DNA of 32,650 bases from Flavobacteriaceae bacterium (GTDB taxonomy: Bacteria > Bacteroidota > Bacteroidia > Flavobacteriales > Flavobacteriaceae). Below the pieces are notes generated by a model, which saw nothing but the letters and a program-made list of their open reading frames with translations, made no database searches and was not told where the DNA came from. Shown piece by piece: positions 24,343-32,650 of the stretch (position 1 is its first letter; the number at the start of each line of letters is the position of its first letter). The DNA lies in assembly GCA_018608625.1 (NCBI GenBank), contig JABAZC010000005.1:1-32650 (forward strand), in the 5' to 3' direction. Made by a program: the position numbers and the translations under genes.

Positions 24343-26022
24343 TTAAAACTCATCTGTTACACACCCTAAGGATGCGGATGATACTGTTTTTGCATATTTG
24401 TAAAGAACCCCGCGTGTAACTTTTAAGGGGGGGGCTGTCCATTTTGCTTTTCGTAATTCAAGTTCCTTTTCAGAAACCTCAAGTATAATTGAATTTGTAT
24501 CGGCATCAATGGAAATAATATCTCCGTCTTTTACCAAGGCAATTGCTCCTCCTTCTTGAGCTTCTGGAGTGATATGACCTACCACAAATCCATGTGTACC
24601 ACCTGAAAATCGTCCATCGGTTATAAGCGCAACGTCTTTTCCTAATCCGGCACCCATAATGGCTGCAGTGGGTTTTAACATTTCAGGCATCCCTGGGCCC
24701 CCTTTAGGACCTTCGTATCGAATCACGACCACATCGCCTTTATTTACTTTTCCGTCACGAATTCCATCATTAGCCGCATATTCCCCTTCAAATACTTTGG
24801 CGGTTCCTTTATAGTTTAACCCCTCTTTTCCAGTAATTTTAGCAACACTTCCGTCTGGTGCTAAATTTCCATATAGCATTCGTAAGTGGCCAGAAGCTTT
24901 AATAGGAGTTTCCGTTGGCATAATTACATCTTGACCTTCTTTTAAGTCTTCAACCTCAACAAGATTTTCTGCAATTGTTTTTCCAGTAACCGTTAGGCAG
25001 TCTCCGTGCAATAGTCCTTTACTTAATAAATATTTCATCACCGCTGGAATCCCTCCGACTCGGTGTACATCTTCCATCAAGTACTTTCCGCTTGGTTTTA
25101 AGTCTGCTAAAAAAGGCGTGTTGTCGCTAATTCTTTGAAAATCTTCTAGAGTAAATGATATTTGAGCTGCTCTTGCGATAGCTAAAAAGTGAAGTACTGC
25201 ATTCGTTGATCCTCCTAAGATTGTTACGAGTCGTATTGCATTTTCGAGCGATTTTTTAGTGATTACGTCGGATGGTTTGATGTCTTTTTCTAGTAATATC
25301 CGCATTGCTTCTCCTGCTTTTAGCGCATCTTCCTTTTTTTCTTCTCCACTCGCTGGGTTTGAGGAATTGAATGGCAGTGTCATTCCCAGGGCTTCAATTG
25401 CTGAAGCCATAGTATTGGCCGTATACATCCCGCCGCAAGCCCCTGCGCCTGGACATGCTTTTTCGACAATTGTTTCAAATTCAGATTCTGACATGGTGCC
25501 AGCAACCTTACTCCCCCAGGCTTCAAAAGCAGATACAATATCTAGTTTTTCGCCATTATGACACCCAGAATCTATAGTCCCGCCATAAACCAATATGGAA
25601 GGTTTGTTAACACGAATCATTGCCATTAATGCTCCTGGCATGTTTTTATCACAGCCTACAACCGTAATCATCCCGTCGTAACTCATGGCTTGAACCACGG
25701 TTTCCATGGAGTCTGCAATAACATCTCTAGAAGGAAGTGAAAAACGCATTCCGGGAGTTCCCATTGAAATACCATCACTGACCCCGATTGTATTAAAAAT
25801 TAAACCGATAACACCTTTGTTAATAGTCCCTTTTTTAACCAGTTTGGCAAGGTCATTTAAGTGCATGTTGCATGGGTTTCCTTCATACCCTGTACTAGCG
25901 ATTCCTACTAGAGGTTTTTTAAAGTCCTCTTTGGTGAGTCCAATCGCGTGAAGCATCGCTTGTGCTGCTGGTTGCGTAGGGTCTTGGGTAACAGCTTTAC
26001 TATATTTATTTAATTCTTTCAT
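24343..26022 (-). CDS. ilvD: Dihydroxy-acid dehydratase
   Basis: A 559-residue Fe-S dehydratase that makes 2-oxoisovalerate and 2-oxo-3-methylvalerate. Cluster cysteines are Cys51 (GNPCNMHL), Cys124 (VGCDKNMPG) and Cys196 ([12 protein letters not shown]), the three-cysteine arrangement of the family; Mg2+ is held near Lys126/Asp125 in CDKN. The C-terminal lid has [15 protein letters not shown]. Three-cysteine proteins of this kind can carry either a [2Fe-2S] or a [4Fe-4S] cluster, so oxygen sensitivity cannot be told from sequence. It is the first gene of the ilvDBNCA operon, with a 166-bp leader region upstream containing a 9-bp repeat (26096 and 26122). Confidence 0.97.
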   Translation of the reverse strand: MKELNKYSKAVTQDPTQPAAQAMLHAIGLTKEDFKKPLVGIASTGYEGNPCNMHLNDLAKLVKKGTINKGVIGLIFNTIGVSDGISMGTPGMRFSLPSRDVIADSMETVVQAMSYDGMITVVGCDKNMPGALMAMIRVNKPSILVYGGTIDSGCHNGEKLDIVSAFEAWGSKVAGTMSESEFETIVEKACPGAGACGGMYTANTMASAIEALGMTLPFNSSNPASGEEKKEDALKAGEAMRILLEKDIKPSDVITKKSLENAIRLVTILGGSTNAVLHFLAIARAAQISFTLEDFQRISDNTPFLADLKPSGKYLMEDVHRVGGIPAVMKYLLSKGLLHGDCLTVTGKTIAENLVEVEDLKEGQDVIMPTETPIKASGHLRMLYGNLAPDGSVAKITGKEGLNYKGTAKVFEGEYAANDGIRDGKVNKGDVVVIRYEGPKGGPGMPEMLKPTAAIMGAGLGKDVALITDGRFSGGTHGFVVGHITPEAQEGGAIALVKDGDIISIDADTNSIILEVSEKELELRKAKWTAPPLKVTRGVLYKYAKTVSSASLGCVTDEF

Positions 26023-26095
26023 TTTAGATTTTATCCCTTAGAAGTATCGAAATTATCTTTTTGCACACTTACTATAGTAATTATGTCTGTGAATG

Positions 26096-26130
26096 GTCTA
26101 AACTCAATCGTTTAAAAATTAGTCTAAACT
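26096..26130. repeat. Direct 9-bp repeat upstream of ilvD (possible operator)
   Basis: GTCTAAACT occurs at 26096-26104 and again at 26122-26130, 26 bp apart (about 2.5 helical turns), in the 166-bp region between gltD and ilvD. The rest of the region is AT-rich; I see no terminator hairpin, T-box or leader peptide rich in Ile/Val/Leu. Confidence 0.35.
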
Positions 26131-26188
26131 ATTCTTTTTCAGTTATTTAAAGCTTTTTTTGTGTGATGTTCAAAGGTTAAAAATAATA

Positions 26189-27655
26189 CTAAACCCTTGG
26201 TAAATCACTGTCATCTTTTAGAGGCAGTGCTGAGCTACCCATTAAGTACGAATCAACGTGGTGTGCTGCTTGTCGTCCTTCTGATATCGCCCAAACAATT
26301 AATGATTGTCCGCGACGCATATCGCCCGCTGCAAATATTCCAGGAACATTTGTTACGTAATCTTTTGTTGTTGCTTTGATATTTGTTCTGAAGTCCATGT
26401 CTAATCCAAATTGGTCTGCCAATGTTTTTTCTGCTCCTGTAAACCCCAAAGCTAGCAACACTAAATCACAGTCCCATGTTTTTTCTGAATTTAAGACCTC
26501 TTTTAGCTCTGGTCGCTCTCCTTGTTTAAAGATCCATTCTACTTCGACCGTTTTTAAGGCTCTTAATTGTCCTTTGTCATCGCCAATAAACTCTTTAGTT
26601 GATACACTGAAAAATCGCTCAACACCTTCTTGATGTGAAGAGGTTGTCTTAAGTTTCATGGGCCAATATGGCCAAGGTTGATTTGCAGGCCTTCCTTCTG
26701 TTGGCTTAGTTAAAATTTCAAAGTTAGTTACGGATGTAGCACCATGGCGATTCGAAGTTCCAATGCAGTCGGATCCGGTGTCTCCACCCCCAATTACAAT
26801 GATCTTCTTGTCTTTTGCAGAAAGAATGTCTTTAAAGTCGGCTAAACCATCAACATACTGATTGTTTAACTTTAAGAAGTCCATCGCCTGATGAACCCCT
26901 TTGAGGTCAGCTCCAGGAATAGGAATGTTTCTTTTGACAGTCGCACCTCCACAAAGTACAACAGCATCAAACTCTGATTTTAGTTCATTGGCATCTATCG
27001 TTTTTCCAACATGTACATTGGTTTTAAATATGATTCCCTCTTCTACCAAAACATTTACACGTCGATCAATTACGTTTTTTTCCATTTTGAAATCTGGAAT
27101 ACCATAGCGCAAAAGCCCTCCAACCTTTTCGTCACGCTCAAAAACGGTTACAGTATGTCCCGCTCTGTTTAATTGTTGAGCAGCGGCTAAGCCCGCAGGT
27201 CCCGATCCAATAATAGCAACTGTTTTATCCGTTCTTACTTTGGGTGGTTTCGCTGTAATCCAGCCTTCTGTAAAGGCGGTCTCTACAATGTTTTTCTCAA
27301 TATTCTCTATACTTACCGGATCTTCGTTAATTCCCAAAACACAGGCTTCCTCACAGGGTGCTGGACACAATCTTCCAGTGAATTCCGGAAAGTTATTTGT
27401 TGAGTGTAATATTTCAGCAGCTTCTTTCCATTTCCCTTTATAAACCTTATCGTTGAAATCTGGAATTAAATTCCCCAAAGGACATCCGCTATGACAAAAC
27501 GGAATTCCACAATCCATACATCGGGCGCCTTGGTCTTTTAGCTTAGACTCTTTTAATGGGATTGTGAACTCCTTATAATTTTTTATTCTACTTTCTGGCG
27601 CTTGATAAGTTTCATCCTGACGCTTAAATTCTAAAAATCCTGTAGTCTTTCCCAT
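26189..27655 (-). CDS. gltD: Glutamate synthase (NADPH) small subunit
   Basis: A 488-residue flavoprotein that takes electrons from NADPH and passes them through Fe-S clusters to GltB. The N-terminal cysteine clusters are C46-x2-C49-x4-C54-x3-C58 (CMDCGIPFCHSGC) and C97-x3-C101-x3-C105 (CPAPCEEAC), giving two [4Fe-4S] clusters. FAD binds at IIGSGPAGLAAAQ (148-160) and NADPH at the IIVIGGGDTGSDC motif. Length is typical of the beta subunit. It starts 2 nt after the gltB stop, so GltB and GltD are made together. Nothing unusual is seen. Confidence 0.97.
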   Translation of the reverse strand: MGKTTGFLEFKRQDETYQAPESRIKNYKEFTIPLKESKLKDQGARCMDCGIPFCHSGCPLGNLIPDFNDKVYKGKWKEAAEILHSTNNFPEFTGRLCPAPCEEACVLGINEDPVSIENIEKNIVETAFTEGWITAKPPKVRTDKTVAIIGSGPAGLAAAQQLNRAGHTVTVFERDEKVGGLLRYGIPDFKMEKNVIDRRVNVLVEEGIIFKTNVHVGKTIDANELKSEFDAVVLCGGATVKRNIPIPGADLKGVHQAMDFLKLNNQYVDGLADFKDILSAKDKKIIVIGGGDTGSDCIGTSNRHGATSVTNFEILTKPTEGRPANQPWPYWPMKLKTTSSHQEGVERFFSVSTKEFIGDDKGQLRALKTVEVEWIFKQGERPELKEVLNSEKTWDCDLVLLALGFTGAEKTLADQFGLDMDFRTNIKATTKDYVTNVPGIFAAGDMRRGQSLIVWAISEGRQAAHHVDSYLMGSSALPLKDDSDLPRV

Positions 27656-27657
27656 CT

Positions 27658-30600
27658 TTAAACTGTTTCTAGTTGTTCTTTTTCTAATCTTAATAAAGCC
27701 TGTCTGTATTCTTCTGGCAGTACTTTTTTGAATTTAGGGAGTGTTGCACTCCAAGTTTCTAAAATTCGTTTTGCAAGTGGACTTGAGGTCGCAACAAAAT
27801 GATTTTCAATTAATAGTCGTAGTTGAGTCTTGTCTTCCTCGAGCTTAATTGGATCAATGTTCAGGTCGTCTCCGTTACAGTTTTTTGTAAAGGTTTGGTC
27901 TTCGTCTAAAACATACGCTACACCGCCACTCATTCCTGCTCCAAAGTTTCTGCCTACTTTTCCAAGTATCACAGCAACTCCTCCTGTCATATATTCGCAC
28001 CCATGGTCGCCAATTCCTTCAACAACAGCTTTCGCTCCTGAGTTACGAACACAAAAACGTTCTCCTGCTTTTCCGTTAATATAAACCTCTCCAGAAGTGG
28101 CTCCGTACAACGTTACATTTCCTGTGATTATATTGTCTTCAGGAATAATTGTAGAGGTTTCGGGAACTTTTATTATAAGTTTTGCCCCTGAGAGTCCTTT
28201 CCCTAGATAATCATTTGTATTTCCGTGAACAGTCATTGAAACTCCTTTTGTGGTAAAGGCTCCAAAACTTTGTCCTGCAGAGCCATTAAAATCAATATTT
28301 ATCGTGTCTTCAGGAAGGCCGTCAGCGCCATAAATTTTAGATATTTCATTACTTAAGACCGCCCCAACCGCTCTGTCAATATTAGTAATAGGAAGCTTTA
28401 AATGAGTTCTTTGTCTTCTAAATATCCCTTGGTGAGCCTGCTTAATTATCTTAAAATCTAAATGAGCCTCTAGGTTGTGGTCTTGTGATTCTGTATTAAA
28501 TAGCTTTACATCTTCAGGTACTTCAACTTTATGTAAAATTGGTGTCAAATCAATTCCTGAAGCTTTATAGTGTTCAATTGCCTTATTTCGGTTTAATTTT
28601 TGAACCTGTCCCACCATTTCATTGACGGTTTTAAATCCTAACTGTGCCATGATTTCACGTAATTCTTGGGCTACGAAATACATATAGTTAACTACATGTT
28701 CCGGCTTGCCTTTGAACTTTTTACGTAATTCTGGGTTTTGAGTTGCAATACCAACTGGACACGTATTTAAATGACATACCCGCATCATAATACACCCCGA
28801 AGCAACTAAAGGCGCCGTTGCAAATCCAAATTCTTCTGCACCTAATAGACACGCAATCGCTACATCACGACCGGTCTTTAGCTGCCCATCACATTCCAAA
28901 ACAATTCGATTTCTTAAGTTATTCATCACGAGTGTCTGCTGCGCCTCAGCAATTCCCAACTCCCATGGTAATCCACAATGTTTTAGTGATGTTAATGGTG
29001 AAGCACCTGTACCGCCGTCAAAACCAGAGATTAAAACAACATCCGCTTTAGCTTTGGCAACCCCTGCAGCCACAGTTCCTACCCCAATTTCAGATACGAG
29101 CTTCACATTAATACGTGCGGCTCTGTTAGCTGATTTGACGTCGTAAATTAATTGTGAAAGATCTTCAATTGAATAAATATCGTGGTGTGGTGGTGGCGAA
29201 ATTAACCCCACATAAGGAGTTGAGTTTCTTGTTTTTGCAATTTCCGCATTCACTTTTGGCCCTGGTAGTTGACCGCCTTCCCCCGGTTTTGCGCCTTGAG
29301 CAATTTTAATTTGAATCTCATTGGCGCTTGTTAGATAATTGGAGGTAACTCCAAATCGACCAGAAGCAACTTGCTTTATTGCCGAATTTCTCCAATCTCC
29401 CTGTGCGTTTTTATAAAATCGATCCTCATCCTCTCCTCCTTCACCAGAATTACTTTTTCCACCTATTCTGTTCATGGCTACCGCAAGGTTTTCATGTGCT
29501 TCTTTACTAATGGACCCATAAGACATCGCGCCAGTCTTAAACCGCTTCACTATTTCTGTCCAAGGTTCAACCTCTTCAACTGGAATTGGGTCAAATTGAT
29601 CAAATTCAAAAAGACCTCTAATTGTCATTAGACGTGTTGACTGGTCATTGACAAGCTCAGAATACTCTTTAAAAGTAGATGCTTTATTCGTGCGGACAGA
29701 TTCTTGAAGCTTGGCCACCGTTAGTGGATTAAACATGTGTTTTTCCTGCCCACGACGCCATCTGTATTCACCTCCAATTTCAATTTCAGATTCTATATTA
29801 GGATTAAACGCCTTCTTGTGTCGTTTTAAAATTTCTTTTTCAATTTCTCTAAGTCCTATACCTTGGATTCTTGTTGGCGTGTTAGGAAAGTACTTTTCAA
29901 CCGTATTAGTATTAATTCCTACACATTCAAACAATTGAGATCCGCGGTACGAATTAAGAGTAGAAATTCCGATTTTGTTCATCACTTTCAAAATCCCTTT
30001 TCCAACGGCTTTATTGTAGTTTTTTATAGCCGATAGGTAATCTAGATCAGTAATCTCAGAATCTTTAATTTGATTCTCTACAATTTCATTTACGATGTAT
30101 GGGTTTACAGCACTTGCTCCAAAACCAAATAAAAGTGCAAAATGATGAACCTCTCTTGGTTCTGCAGATTCAATTATCAAACTCGTTCTAGAGCGCTTAT
30201 TGAGCTTGTGAAGTGCGTGGTTAACATACGAACAAGCTAATAACGCAGGAATGGGGGCGTGATCTTCATCAACAAATCGGTCTGATAAGATGATGATGTT
30301 TGCGCCTGCTTCTATTGCTTTTGAGGCCTTAGACACTAGAGCTTCAAGTGCGATTTCTAACTCGTTTAACCCGCGATTTACTCTATATAGCATAGAGATA
30401 GACTCAACCTTAAAATTCGGGTTTGTATCATAATTTCTGATTTTATCTAAATCATGTTTTGAAATAACTGGATTTTGAATTTTCAGTTTTTTACAGGCCT
30501 CTGAATTGCAATCGAAAATATTAGTATCACTTCCTAAGGTAAGGCTAATGTCGGTGATTAACTCTTCTCTAATTCCGTCTAGTGGTGGGTTGGTTACTTG

Positions 30601-32154
30601 AGCGAATATTTGTTTAAAATAATTGTAAATTAATTGGGGTCTCTCAGACAAAACAGCGATTGGTGTGTCACTTCCCATGGACCCAATCGGCTCTTTGCCC
30701 AACTGGGCCATTGGGCGAATGATTGTATTCAGGTCTTCTTTGGTGTATCCGAAAGCCACTTCTCTTTTACTTAAATCAACTTCTTTATGAATAATTGGTC
30801 CTTTTTTAGCCGAAATATCTTTAAGGTGAATGAGATTTTCGTCTAGCCACTGCCTGTAAGGCTGTTTTGATGCAATCTTTTCCTTTATCTCCTCATCATT
30901 TATAATCCGTCCTTCGTTCATATCGACCAAAAACATTTTACCTGGCTCTAAACGTCCATGAAACTCTACCTCTTCTGGCTTAATGTCTACAACCCCTGTT
31001 TCAGAAGACATAATGACATTCCCATCTTTAGTGACCGTATAGCGTGAGGGCCTTAAACCGTTACGATCAAGCACTGCTCCTATAAAATTTCCATCTGTAA
31101 AAGGAATCGAGGCAGGTCCATCCCATGGCTCCATTTGGCACGAATTATACTCATAGAAAGCCTTTTTAGAATCCGACATGTCTGGGTTTTTTTCCCATGC
31201 TTCTGGCACTAACATCATCATTACTTCTGGAAGTGATCGCCCCGTCATTAACAACAACTCAACGACCATGTCTAGGGTTGCCGAATCAGATTTTCCTTTG
31301 AGAATTGTAGGTATTATTTTTTTTATATCCTCTCCAAAAGCGTCACTTTTTATAATTTCTTCACGAGAAAACATCCGAGATACATTTCCTCGTAAGGTAT
31401 TAATTTCACCATTATGGCAAATATATCTAAAAGGCTGAGCCAAGTCCCAAGTTGGAAATGTATTTGTTGAGAATCGTTGATGCACTAAAGCGAGTCGAGT
31501 GTCTAACGCTGAATTGAAAAGATCTAAATAATACTCGTTAATATGTTCTGGCTTTAAAAGGCCTTTGAATATAATTATTTTAGTTGAAAGGCTCGGAAGG
31601 TAAAAGAATTTAGACTCAGACAGTTTTGAGCCATAAATTGTATGTTCTGCTATTTTCCTAGCAGCAAATAATTTTAAGTTAAAATCAAACTCTGATTGTT
31701 TGCTGTCTAACTTACTGATAAATAATTGCTTAACAAAAGGCTCTGTTTCTTTGGCAATTTCTCCTAAAACATCACTGTTTACAGGGACGTCTCTCCAGCC
31801 AAGAATTTGTAATCCTTGTTTTTTTATTTCTTCTTCAAAAACCTCAATACAATAAGTCCTCTGGTTTTCTTTTCTCGGGAGGAACACATTACTAACCGCA
31901 TACTCCCCAACCTCTGGAAGATCAAATTCACAAAATATTTTAAAGAACTTATGAGGAATGTCAATAAGAATTCCTGCACCATCTCCAGTAACTCCGTCTG
32001 AGCTTACGGCGCCCCTGTGTTCTAGTTTAACCAGAATCTCTAATGCCTTATGGATGATGTCATTTGAGCGCTTTCCTGTCAAACTACATATAAATCCCGC
32101 GCCACAATTGTCGTGTTCAAATTCGGGTAAATAAAGACCTTGCTTTTTTAACAT
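27658..32154 (-). CDS. gltB: Glutamate synthase (NADPH) large subunit
   Basis: A 1498-residue subunit that makes two glutamates from glutamine and 2-oxoglutarate. The N-terminal glutaminase domain starts at nucleophile Cys17 (HDNCGAGF), after a 16-residue propeptide. The central and FMN domains follow, with the 3Fe-4S motif C-x5-C-x4-C at Cys1121, Cys1127 and Cys1132 (GCIMMRVCHLNTCPVG). The C-terminal GXGXG beta-helix domain is intact (GQSFGAFTTKG). The frame runs up to TTG 32208, but the ATG at 32152-32154 is preferred because MLKKQGLYLPEFEHDNCG is the family N-terminus. The 414-nt region upstream is shared with the last gene; I find no perfect -7 element for gltB there. Confidence 0.97.
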   Translation of the reverse strand: MLKKQGLYLPEFEHDNCGAGFICSLTGKRSNDIIHKALEILVKLEHRGAVSSDGVTGDGAGILIDIPHKFFKIFCEFDLPEVGEYAVSNVFLPRKENQRTYCIEVFEEEIKKQGLQILGWRDVPVNSDVLGEIAKETEPFVKQLFISKLDSKQSEFDFNLKLFAARKIAEHTIYGSKLSESKFFYLPSLSTKIIIFKGLLKPEHINEYYLDLFNSALDTRLALVHQRFSTNTFPTWDLAQPFRYICHNGEINTLRGNVSRMFSREEIIKSDAFGEDIKKIIPTILKGKSDSATLDMVVELLLMTGRSLPEVMMMLVPEAWEKNPDMSDSKKAFYEYNSCQMEPWDGPASIPFTDGNFIGAVLDRNGLRPSRYTVTKDGNVIMSSETGVVDIKPEEVEFHGRLEPGKMFLVDMNEGRIINDEEIKEKIASKQPYRQWLDENLIHLKDISAKKGPIIHKEVDLSKREVAFGYTKEDLNTIIRPMAQLGKEPIGSMGSDTPIAVLSERPQLIYNYFKQIFAQVTNPPLDGIREELITDISLTLGSDTNIFDCNSEACKKLKIQNPVISKHDLDKIRNYDTNPNFKVESISMLYRVNRGLNELEIALEALVSKASKAIEAGANIIILSDRFVDEDHAPIPALLACSYVNHALHKLNKRSRTSLIIESAEPREVHHFALLFGFGASAVNPYIVNEIVENQIKDSEITDLDYLSAIKNYNKAVGKGILKVMNKIGISTLNSYRGSQLFECVGINTNTVEKYFPNTPTRIQGIGLREIEKEILKRHKKAFNPNIESEIEIGGEYRWRRGQEKHMFNPLTVAKLQESVRTNKASTFKEYSELVNDQSTRLMTIRGLFEFDQFDPIPVEEVEPWTEIVKRFKTGAMSYGSISKEAHENLAVAMNRIGGKSNSGEGGEDEDRFYKNAQGDWRNSAIKQVASGRFGVTSNYLTSANEIQIKIAQGAKPGEGGQLPGPKVNAEIAKTRNSTPYVGLISPPPHHDIYSIEDLSQLIYDVKSANRAARINVKLVSEIGVGTVAAGVAKAKADVVLISGFDGGTGASPLTSLKHCGLPWELGIAEAQQTLVMNNLRNRIVLECDGQLKTGRDVAIACLLGAEEFGFATAPLVASGCIMMRVCHLNTCPVGIATQNPELRKKFKGKPEHVVNYMYFVAQELREIMAQLGFKTVNEMVGQVQKLNRNKAIEHYKASGIDLTPILHKVEVPEDVKLFNTESQDHNLEAHLDFKIIKQAHQGIFRRQRTHLKLPITNIDRAVGAVLSNEISKIYGADGLPEDTINIDFNGSAGQSFGAFTTKGVSMTVHGNTNDYLGKGLSGAKLIIKVPETSTIIPEDNIITGNVTLYGATSGEVYINGKAGERFCVRNSGAKAVVEGIGDHGCEYMTGGVAVILGKVGRNFGAGMSGGVAYVLDEDQTFTKNCNGDDLNIDPIKLEEDKTQLRLLIENHFVATSSPLAKRILETWSATLPKFKKVLPEEYRQALLRLEKEQLETV

Positions 32155-32431
32155 ACTTATAATTATTAAAGTTTCTAAACCATAGTTGGAGATGTAATAT
32201 AATGGCAATAAGTCTATTTATAAAAAAGCTTAGGCAGTTTTTCGAATTTGCGATTTTGAATTGTCATTAATGCGTTATGAGCAATATAAGGGAGGATAGA
32301 TTGTCAAATAATCAATCAAAAGTTTAGGGGGTTTTAATTTTCGGACTAGAAAGAACTGAAAACCACAAACTAGACCCTGTTTTAAAAATCTAATTATTGA
32401 AATATTAAAAATATGACTATAAAAAACACAA

Positions 32432-32452
32432 TACCCTAAATTTTTAGGGGTA
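32432..32452. repeat. Palindrome, possible operator
   Basis: TACCCTAAA, two T, then TTTAGGGGTA: a 9-bp inverted repeat with one extra G in the right arm. No U-run or G/C-rich stem of terminator type follows. A diverged relative, CCCTGTTTTTGTTAGGGG, lies about 50 bp downstream at 32486-32503. Confidence 0.45.
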
Positions 32453-32493
32453 TAAATTAAAAATAGTATAAAAATTACTCCATAGCCCTGTTT

Positions 32494-32528
32494 TTGTTAG
32501 GGGTGTATGTATAAATATTATAGATTTG
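32494..32528 (+). promoter_or_regulatory. Promoter of the exported-protein gene at the right edge
   Basis: TTG (32494-32496), 24-nt spacer, TAGATTTG (32521-32528, exact -7 consensus), ATG at 32569 (leader about 35 nt). The spacer is one base over the usual 17-23. The -33 element lies inside the second CCCT...AGGGG motif, so a regulator bound there would overlap the promoter. Confidence 0.6.
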
Positions 32529-32568
32529 ACCCCAATAACTAAAAATATTAACTATTAAATTAACTATT

Positions 32569-32650
32569 ATGAAAAAAATTATTTTAAGTGCTGTCGCTTT
32601 AGTTGGAGCATTAACATTAAACGCACAGGAAGATGTTCCGTCATTTTCTT
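32569..32650 (+). CDS. N-terminus of a secreted or outer-membrane protein, truncated at the window edge
   Basis: The frame opens MKKIILSAVALVGALTLNAQ, a clean Sec signal peptide with probable cleavage after NAQ, then EDVPSFS, and runs off the end of the window after 27 codons. It has a -7 promoter element and a leader of normal length. The rest of the gene is not visible, so the family cannot be named; porin-like and periplasmic proteins with this signal are common in the phylum. Confidence 0.75.
   Translation, partial: MKKIILSAVALVGALTLNAQEDVPSFS

Larger units (their letters stand above)
32155..32568. other. Divergent intergenic region, AT-rich, with repeated CCCT/AGGG motifs
   Basis: Four hundred bases without a gene between gltB and the rightward exported-protein gene. 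It is very AT-rich, yet short G/C blocks recur: TTTAGGGGG (about 32323-32331), CCCTGTTTT (32375-32383), a palindrome (32432-32452), and CCCT...AGGGG (32486-32503), then ACCCC at 32529. These look like regulator sites rather than random sequence. The right end contains the promoter of the downstream gene. Confidence 0.45.

Noticed and set aside
32155-32208. N-terminal extension of GltB from TTG 32208
   Set aside because: The extension (MPLYYISNYGLETLIII) would make an unusually long propeptide before the catalytic Cys; the ATG at 32154 gives the normal one.
1-32650. A new defence, toxin, secretion or biosynthetic system in the window
   Set aside because: Apart from small exported proteins, a hydrolase, the VDY protein and a 64-aa protein, every gene belongs to a well-known housekeeping family. 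I saw no transposase, integrase, toxin-antitoxin pair, restriction-modification gene, reverse transcriptase or tRNA on either strand.

Overview
The window is a stretch of chromosome from a marine-type member of the Flavobacteriaceae (Bacteroidota). The evidence is low G+C, promoters of the TTG-N17-23-TAnnTTTG type used by this phylum, an OmpA protein with thrombospondin type 3 repeats, an IPExxxVDY-family protein between rnc and pyk, a viroplasmin-type RNase H, and an AddB-like protein without the iron-sulfur cysteines. It is almost entirely core metabolism and housekeeping. The only accessory-looking DNA is the first ~1 kb and the last ~0.4 kb.

Layout. 1-908 (+): the end of a DUF1566-type exported protein, a Kazal-type lipoprotein and a small lipoprotein, closed by a bidirectional terminator at 1000-1028. 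1048-9747 (-): a 64-residue conserved-type hypothetical protein, an alpha/beta hydrolase abutting an AddB-like nuclease, an OmpA/TSP3 porin-type protein with its own promoter and terminator, and an AddA-like helicase-nuclease. 9847-10455 (+): superoxide dismutase with its own promoter and terminator. 10628-14801 (-): a long PurF-type amidotransferase, a PfkB-family kinase, RNase H and PurN. 14985-19276 (+): acpP-fabF-rnc, then the IPExxxVDY protein coupled to pyruvate kinase. 19300-26022 (-): ilvDBNCA in order of transcription, a complete set for 2-oxobutanoate and pyruvate to the 2-oxo acids of isoleucine and valine. 26189-32154 (-): gltBD, NADPH glutamate synthase. 32569-end (+): the first 27 residues of an exported protein.

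How the genes work together. The gltBD and ilvDBNCA units sit head to tail and share a theme: glutamate made by GltBD is the amino donor for the branched-chain oxo acids made by the Ilv enzymes. purF-like, pfkB and purN suggest a loose purine/nucleoside cluster. acpP-fabF is the fatty-acid elongation core. AddA and AddB probably form the double-strand-break end-processing enzyme, although an OmpA gene separates them.

Several natural starts differ from the longest open frame: sodA, ilvC, gltB, rnc, rnhA and the VDY protein all have internal starts supported by family N-termini, promoter position or gene spacing. I found no CRISPR array, transposase, phage gene, tRNA or rRNA, and no convincing new multi-gene system. 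The observations most worth a second look are the uncharacterised VDY protein coupled to pyk, the palindrome cluster upstream of the last gene, and the nested inverted repeat at 911-969.
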